Positions 60,370 to 64,000 of a DNA stretch of 64,000 nt are shown here, piece after piece. This stretch comes from Gammaproteobacteria bacterium (GTDB taxonomy: Bacteria; Pseudomonadota; Gammaproteobacteria; Steroidobacterales; Steroidobacteraceae). The translations under genes were made by a program, and so were the position numbers. The stretch covers positions 62,001-126,000 of the forward strand of contig JANYHD010000019.1 in assembly GCA_025359205.1 (NCBI GenBank), written 5' to 3'. The notes under the pieces were generated by a model. It worked only from the letters and a program-made list of their open reading frames with translations, was not told the DNA's origin and searched no databases. The stretch's first letter is position 1; each line of letters begins with the position of its first letter.

Positions 60370-60852
60370 TTACTGGACCGCGGTCGCCGCGCCCGTCAGC
60401 GTGCGCACCTGGCCCATGGACGGGCGGAACTGCACGCTCACCGTGGCATCCGCGTGCGCCATCGAACTGATCACCTTGATGCCCGCGTCCTGGAGGAAGG
60501 CGCCGATGAAGGCCTGCAGGCCCTCGCAACGCACGCGCGCCGAGGCCTGGTCCTCCGTGTGAGCTACCAGTTTCGCCTGCCAGTGCTGCGCGCGCGGACT
60601 CGCCGCCGCCAGCTCGCGCAGCGCGCGATCGAGCAGCGCCAGGTCGCTCGACAGCGTGTTGTCGGTGAGGTTCGGGTCCTGGCTGTGGCCGGGGGCCGCG
60701 AGCCGCAGGTGCATCAGCGCGCCGTGCTCCTCGACCGCGTCGTACAGGCACACGACCAGTGAGCTGTGCAGCCGCGCGGACAGCACCACGTCGTCGGTGA
60801 CGATGCGATAGTCGTCGGAGGCCACCTGCACTTCAGGCCCGGGTTCGTTCAT
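60370..60852 (-). CDS. CheD-like protein lacking the catalytic cysteine
   Basis: 160 aa. The fold follows CheD, the chemoreceptor glutamine deamidase: LSARLHSSLVVCLYDAVEEHGALMHLRLAAPG corresponds to the CheD LGSCVAVCLYD...GMxHxxLP region. The catalytic Cys of GSC is Ser here (HSS), while the His after GALM is kept. The C-terminal half (GLQAFIGAFLQDAGIKVISS) keeps the usual CheD order. Deamidase activity is therefore unlikely. No chemotaxis gene is nearby. The start was chosen at MNEPGPEV; an upstream Met would add 20 residues. Confidence 0.55.
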   Translation of the reverse strand: MNEPGPEVQVASDDYRIVTDDVVLSARLHSSLVVCLYDAVEEHGALMHLRLAAPGHSQDPNLTDNTLSSDLALLDRALRELAAASPRAQHWQAKLVAHTEDQASARVRCEGLQAFIGAFLQDAGIKVISSMAHADATVSVQFRPSMGQVRTLTGAATAVQ

Positions 60853-60938
60853 CGGCGCAGTGTCGCAGGCGCGCTGCACGGCTGGTGTTAGCCAGGTCAC
60901 AGTACGGGGCACGCGCGCGCCTCTGCTAGCATTGCGCC

Positions 60939-61328
60939 ATGGAGCAAACTGCCGATCTGATCACGCATAGCGGTGGCTGCCACTGCGGCCGCGTGCGCTT
61001 CGAGGTCCGCTCGCCGGCGCAGATCGAGGTGCTGGACTGCAACTGCTCGATCTGTGCGATGACGGGCTTCCTGCACCTGATCGTGCCCGCAGCGCAGTTC
61101 CGGCTGCTGCGCGGCGCGGACGCGCTCGATTGCTACCAGTTCAACACCGGCACCGCGCGCCACCTGTTCTGCCGCGTATGCGGCATCAAGTCCTACTACG
61201 TGCCGCGCTCGCACCCCGACGGCTTCAGCGTCAATGCGCGCTGCCTGGATGCCGGCACCGTGACCGGCATGTGCGTGCTCGCCTGCAACGGCCGCGAATG
61301 GGAGCGGCAATTCCCGGAAACCGACTAG
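60939..61328 (+). CDS. GFA/CENP-V-family zinc protein
   Basis: 129 aa. Zinc cysteines are in GGCHCGRVRFE, DCNCSICAM and FCRVCGIKSYY, the full GFA set. The family includes proposed glutathione-dependent formaldehyde-activating enzymes, but many members are of unknown function. A strong homologue signature is visible over the whole length. Confidence 0.85.
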   Translation: MEQTADLITHSGGCHCGRVRFEVRSPAQIEVLDCNCSICAMTGFLHLIVPAAQFRLLRGADALDCYQFNTGTARHLFCRVCGIKSYYVPRSHPDGFSVNARCLDAGTVTGMCVLACNGREWERQFPETD

Positions 61329-61338
61329 AATTTCCGCC

Positions 61339-61920
61339 ATGTACGACCCGCAGATGCGAGTGGAGACTGAGCGTTTGATCCTGCGTCAGCCGCGCCTGGT
61401 CGACCTCGACGCCTGGGCAGAATTTATGGCGGATCCCGAAACGGCGGTGCCGGTGGGTGGCGTGCAGCCGCGGCCCACGGTCTGGCGCGGGCTTGCCACC
61501 ATGGTCGGGGCCTGGGCGATGAACGGATTCGGCATGTTCTCGGCGTTCGAGAAGAGCAGCGGACAGTGGGTCGGCAGGCTCGGACCCTGGCATCCCGAGG
61601 GCTGGCCTGGCACCGAAGTGGGCTGGGGCATATTGCGGCGCTACTGGGGTCGCGGCTACGCCACTGAAGGCGCGATCGCGGCGACCGACTGGGCCTTCGC
61701 CAACCTCGGCTGGACCGAGGTCATCCACACGATCGCGCCCGACAACGCCAACTCGCAGGCGGTGGCGCGGCGGCTCGGTTCAACCCAGCTGCGCACCGCG
61801 GTGCTGCCGACGCCCTTCCAGGGCTTCGCTGTGGATGTCTGGGGCCAGACGCGCGCGCAGTGGGAGCAACAGCGCGCGCGCCTGCCGCTGCGGCACTTGG
61901 CCGAGGCGGCGAGCGCATGA
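61339..61920 (+). CDS. GNAT acetyltransferase (RimJ/RimL type)
   Basis: 193 aa. It opens with VETERLILRQPRLVDLDAWAEFM and has the acetyl-CoA region GWGILRRYWGRGYATEGAIAATDWAF followed by IAPDNANSQAVARRLG. These are features of the RimJ/RimL-like group that acetylates N-termini or small molecules. The substrate is unknown. It overlaps the next gene by 4 nt. Confidence 0.85.
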   Translation: MYDPQMRVETERLILRQPRLVDLDAWAEFMADPETAVPVGGVQPRPTVWRGLATMVGAWAMNGFGMFSAFEKSSGQWVGRLGPWHPEGWPGTEVGWGILRRYWGRGYATEGAIAATDWAFANLGWTEVIHTIAPDNANSQAVARRLGSTQLRTAVLPTPFQGFAVDVWGQTRAQWEQQRARLPLRHLAEAASA

Positions 61921-62513
61921 AGAAATCGCGGCTCGAGGCCTTCAGCGACGGCGTGCTCGCCATCATCATCACCATCATGGTGCTGGAATTGCGCGTGCCG
62001 CACGCGCCGACGCTCGCCGCGCTGTGGCTGCTGTGGCCGGTGCTGCTTAGTTATCTGTTGAGCTTCGTGTTCATCGGCATCTATTGGAACAACCATCACC
62101 ACCTCTGGCAGGTGGTCGAGCACGTGAACGGCTCGGTGCTGTGGGCCAACCTGCACCTGCTGTTCTGGCTGTCACTGGTGCCTTTCGTCACCGCCTGGAT
62201 GGGCGAGAACCACTTCGCGGCCGTGCCGGTGGCGGTGTACGGCGTGGTGCTGTTGGGGTCGGCCATCGCCTACTACGCAATGACGCGCGTGCTGCTGGCA
62301 AACCATGCGCATGACTCGCTGCTGGCGCGGGCGCTCGGGAGCGATTTCAAGGGGCGCATCTCGCTGCTGATCTACATGGCCGCGATCGCCGTCGCGTTCC
62401 GGCTGCCATGGCTGTCCGGGCTCCTGTATGCCACGGTTGCCGTGATCTGGCTGGTGCCCGACCGACGGATGGAAAGGGTGTTGCAGGCGCACCGGCGTGC
62501 CGCCGCCGGATAG
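61917..62513 (+). CDS. TMEM175-family potassium channel-like protein
   Basis: 198 aa with about five to six helices. The helix-1 motif is RLEAFSDGVLAIIITIMVLEL, the FSD signature of bacterial TMEM175 channels, followed by the NNHHHLWQ segment in the loop after helix 3. Bacterial members form tetrameric K+ channels with a hydrophobic selectivity ring. The ATG overlaps the acetyltransferase stop (ATGA). Confidence 0.85.
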   Translation: MKKSRLEAFSDGVLAIIITIMVLELRVPHAPTLAALWLLWPVLLSYLLSFVFIGIYWNNHHHLWQVVEHVNGSVLWANLHLLFWLSLVPFVTAWMGENHFAAVPVAVYGVVLLGSAIAYYAMTRVLLANHAHDSLLARALGSDFKGRISLLIYMAAIAVAFRLPWLSGLLYATVAVIWLVPDRRMERVLQAHRRAAAG

Positions 62514-62535
62514 CGCGCACCCGGGGTCCGCAGCG

Positions 62536-64000
62536 TCAGCGTTCGATCGTGTAGACGAGGTCCGCGCTGCGCGAGGTGCCGGCCTCGGTCTTGATGGTCC
62601 AGTGGTCGCCGATGGTGTAGCGCATCTTGATTGTGTTGATCGCCTCGGCGAGGCTGATGCCGTAGCTGACGTACAGGCGCGGCGAAAGGTAGCGGCCCAG
62701 CACCAGCGAAGTGTCGTTGTTGAGGCCGGATTCAACGCTGACGTCATCCAGCCCCACTTTACCGCCAAACTGCTGGAACAGCAGGGCGCTGCCCTGCAAC
62801 AGCATGTTGTTGCGCGCCTCGTTGCTGCGCTGCGTGGGATCGGTGTTGTTCTGCACGCTCTCGAGCGAACCGCCGGCGATCAGCAGCGAGACGATCTGCG
62901 ACTGGGACACCGCCGGGTCCGAGAAGAAGGTCATGCGCGGTGCGCGCAGTGTGCCACGCACGTTCACGCCCGCGGTGATGTCGGGGAATTTCTTGATCGC
63001 CCGCAGGTCGATCACCGGGTCGTTCAGTGGCCCGTTCTTGAACTGCAGCCTGCCGCGCTCGATGTCGAGCTTGCGCCCATAGGCCGTGTATTTCCCTTCC
63101 TCCACCTGCAGCTCGCCGGTGCCGCGGTTGAAGCCCGAATCATCGGCCACGGTGCGCAGGCTCCCGCTCAGGCGCCCGACCAGTCCGAGCGTGTCGATGG
63201 TGACGCGCTCGCCGAGCTTCAGCGTCAGGTCGCTGAACACGTGGAAAGCCGGCTGGGGCGGCGGCTGGTTCACCGACACGATCACTTCGTCGCCGGATGT
63301 GCGCACCGCGTTGGTGAGCTCGTCGGGACGCTGGAGCCTGGCGTAGGGCAGCGTGACGGTGCCGGTGACGTCGATGCGCCGGCCGGCGAATTTCATGCGC
63401 ACGTCGGGCGAGGCCTGCACGCGTGCTTCCGGGATGTTGACCAGGCGCAGGTTCTCACCACTCAGGTGCAGCTGGCCGTATGGCAGCGCGTCGCGCCAGG
63501 CGAGCTCGCCTTCGAATTGCGCGTGGCCGTCGGCGCCGGCGCGCGTGCTGCCGTTGAACTGCAGCACCGTGTCCTTAAGCCGCGCGTCGAAATTCAGTTC
63601 GCGCAAGGCGAGGTTGATCTGGTAGGCGTCGACTTCGGCGCCGGTCACCTTCAGTTCGCCGTTGAGCCCGAGCGCCGCCAGCGAACCCGCCAGCGTGAGG
63701 TTGGCGTCGAGCTGGCCGCTGACGCGATCCACCTGCGCCACGTAGGAGTCGATGAAGCCCAGGGCCCGCGTCTGTAGCCTGAGCGCGCCGTTGAGCGGCC
63801 AGCTATGCAACGCGCCGCCGTCGTTGCGCGCCTCCAGGTGTCCAGCGACGTTGCCGGCTGCGCCAGCATCGAGTCCGACGCTGGCAGTGAGCCCGCCCGC
63901 GTCGAGTTGTGCCTGTACCTTGCCGTTGCCGAGACTGAAGGATTCGATGCGGCCGCCACTGAGATGATGGCGCAGCGCCGCGTCGGCGAGCGTGCCATTG
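62536..64000 (-). CDS. tamB: Translocation and assembly module inner-membrane component TamB, C-terminal part
   Basis: The last 488 residues of a gene whose start lies beyond the window; the frame is open to the edge. The long beta-rich repeat region runs from the edge inward (QINLALRELNFDARL; RDALPYGQLHLSGENLRL). The DUF490 domain closes it with VGLDDVSVESGLNNDTSLVLGRYL and the terminal SADLVYTIER, the usual TamB end. TamB spans the periplasm with TamA and takes part in outer-membrane biogenesis and lipid transport. tamA would be expected further along. Confidence 0.92.
   Translation of the reverse strand, partial: NGTLADAALRHHLSGGRIESFSLGNGKVQAQLDAGGLTASVGLDAGAAGNVAGHLEARNDGGALHSWPLNGALRLQTRALGFIDSYVAQVDRVSGQLDANLTLAGSLAALGLNGELKVTGAEVDAYQINLALRELNFDARLKDTVLQFNGSTRAGADGHAQFEGELAWRDALPYGQLHLSGENLRLVNIPEARVQASPDVRMKFAGRRIDVTGTVTLPYARLQRPDELTNAVRTSGDEVIVSVNQPPPQPAFHVFSDLTLKLGERVTIDTLGLVGRLSGSLRTVADDSGFNRGTGELQVEEGKYTAYGRKLDIERGRLQFKNGPLNDPVIDLRAIKKFPDITAGVNVRGTLRAPRMTFFSDPAVSQSQIVSLLIAGGSLESVQNNTDPTQRSNEARNNMLLQGSALLFQQFGGKVGLDDVSVESGLNNDTSLVLGRYLSPRLYVSYGISLAEAINTIKMRYTIGDHWTIKTEAGTSRSADLVYTIER

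Noticed and set aside
1-64000. CRISPR arrays, insertion sequences, prophage genes and rRNA
   Set aside because: I found no regularly spaced repeats, transposase, phage structural genes or rRNA segments.

Overview
This window is a GC-rich chromosomal segment from a gammaproteobacterium. Gene content and order support that: ubiE-ubiJ-ubiB, dapF-DUF484-xerC-hslV-hslU, ubiK-comM, glnK-amtB, argH followed by lptM, and tamB. An acetylornithine-type transcarbamylase in the arginine operon and the 2-oxoacid:ferredoxin oxidoreductase point towards the Xanthomonadales/Steroidobacterales side of the class. I cannot place it to family from sequence alone. Genes are densely packed, often with 4-nt start/stop overlaps. 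No gap reaches 300 bases. I see no insertion sequence, prophage, CRISPR array or rRNA; one tRNA gene (Arg-CCG) is present.

Layout. 1-2547: the 3' part of trpA, a Bcr/CflA-type drug exporter and a thioesterase-like protein. 2555-7631 (minus): ubiE, ubiJ, ubiB and a secreted amidohydrolase whose tail looks frameshifted; between ubiE and a DUF971 gene is a spacer with a plus-strand terminator and no gene to terminate. 7678-12349: a three-gene 2-oxoacid:ferredoxin oxidoreductase operon with an NAD(P)H-linked flavoprotein. 12461-13854: a 44-codon bTHX ribosomal protein gene coupled to a TetA-type exporter. 13886-17697: a histidine kinase and a REC-GGDEF-EAL protein. 17833-23057: hslUV, xerC, DUF484, dapF and a histidinol-phosphatase-like gene. 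23181-29891: a dimethylglycine/sarcosine dehydrogenase-like enzyme, an amino-acid/amine permease, an AlgZ/AlgR-like pair and a hydroxyacid dehydrogenase. 30001-32427: a DUF4124 protein, amtB and a P-II protein lacking most of its T-loop. 32660-39013: ubiK, comM, cytochromes, tRNA-Arg, corA, dsbA, engB and a small outer-membrane barrel. 39133-42827: polA, a degenerate MobA-like protein and lptM. 42824-53418: arginine biosynthesis. 53482-58955: a GST and a gamma-glutamyl amine catabolic operon. 58973-64000: small accessory genes and the 3' part of tamB.

How the genes work together. The most interesting block is the arginine operon, transcribed argR-argG-DUF1611-argC-argD-argF'-argB(-murJ), with argH in a neighbouring unit. 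Two tandem 14-bp palindromes exactly 21 bp apart sit just upstream of argR and look like ArgR operators. The operon contains kinase, reductase, transaminase and an acyl-ornithine-type transcarbamylase, but no recognisable N-acetylglutamate synthase. In the middle lies a DUF1611 protein, a family that includes a D-glutamate N-acetyltransferase (DgcN). I propose it supplies the missing N-acylation step.

A second coherent system is the operon GS-like ligase, aldehyde dehydrogenase, iron-dependent alcohol dehydrogenase and class I amidotransferase. These are the four activities needed to break down an amino alcohol (ethanolamine-like) or other amine through gamma-glutamylated intermediates. Three proteins look like catalytically altered members of known families: the short P-II protein, a MobA-like protein and a CheD-like protein. 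A short motif near GTGTGTACAGGCCCTAG recurs at gene ends, always in the same orientation.
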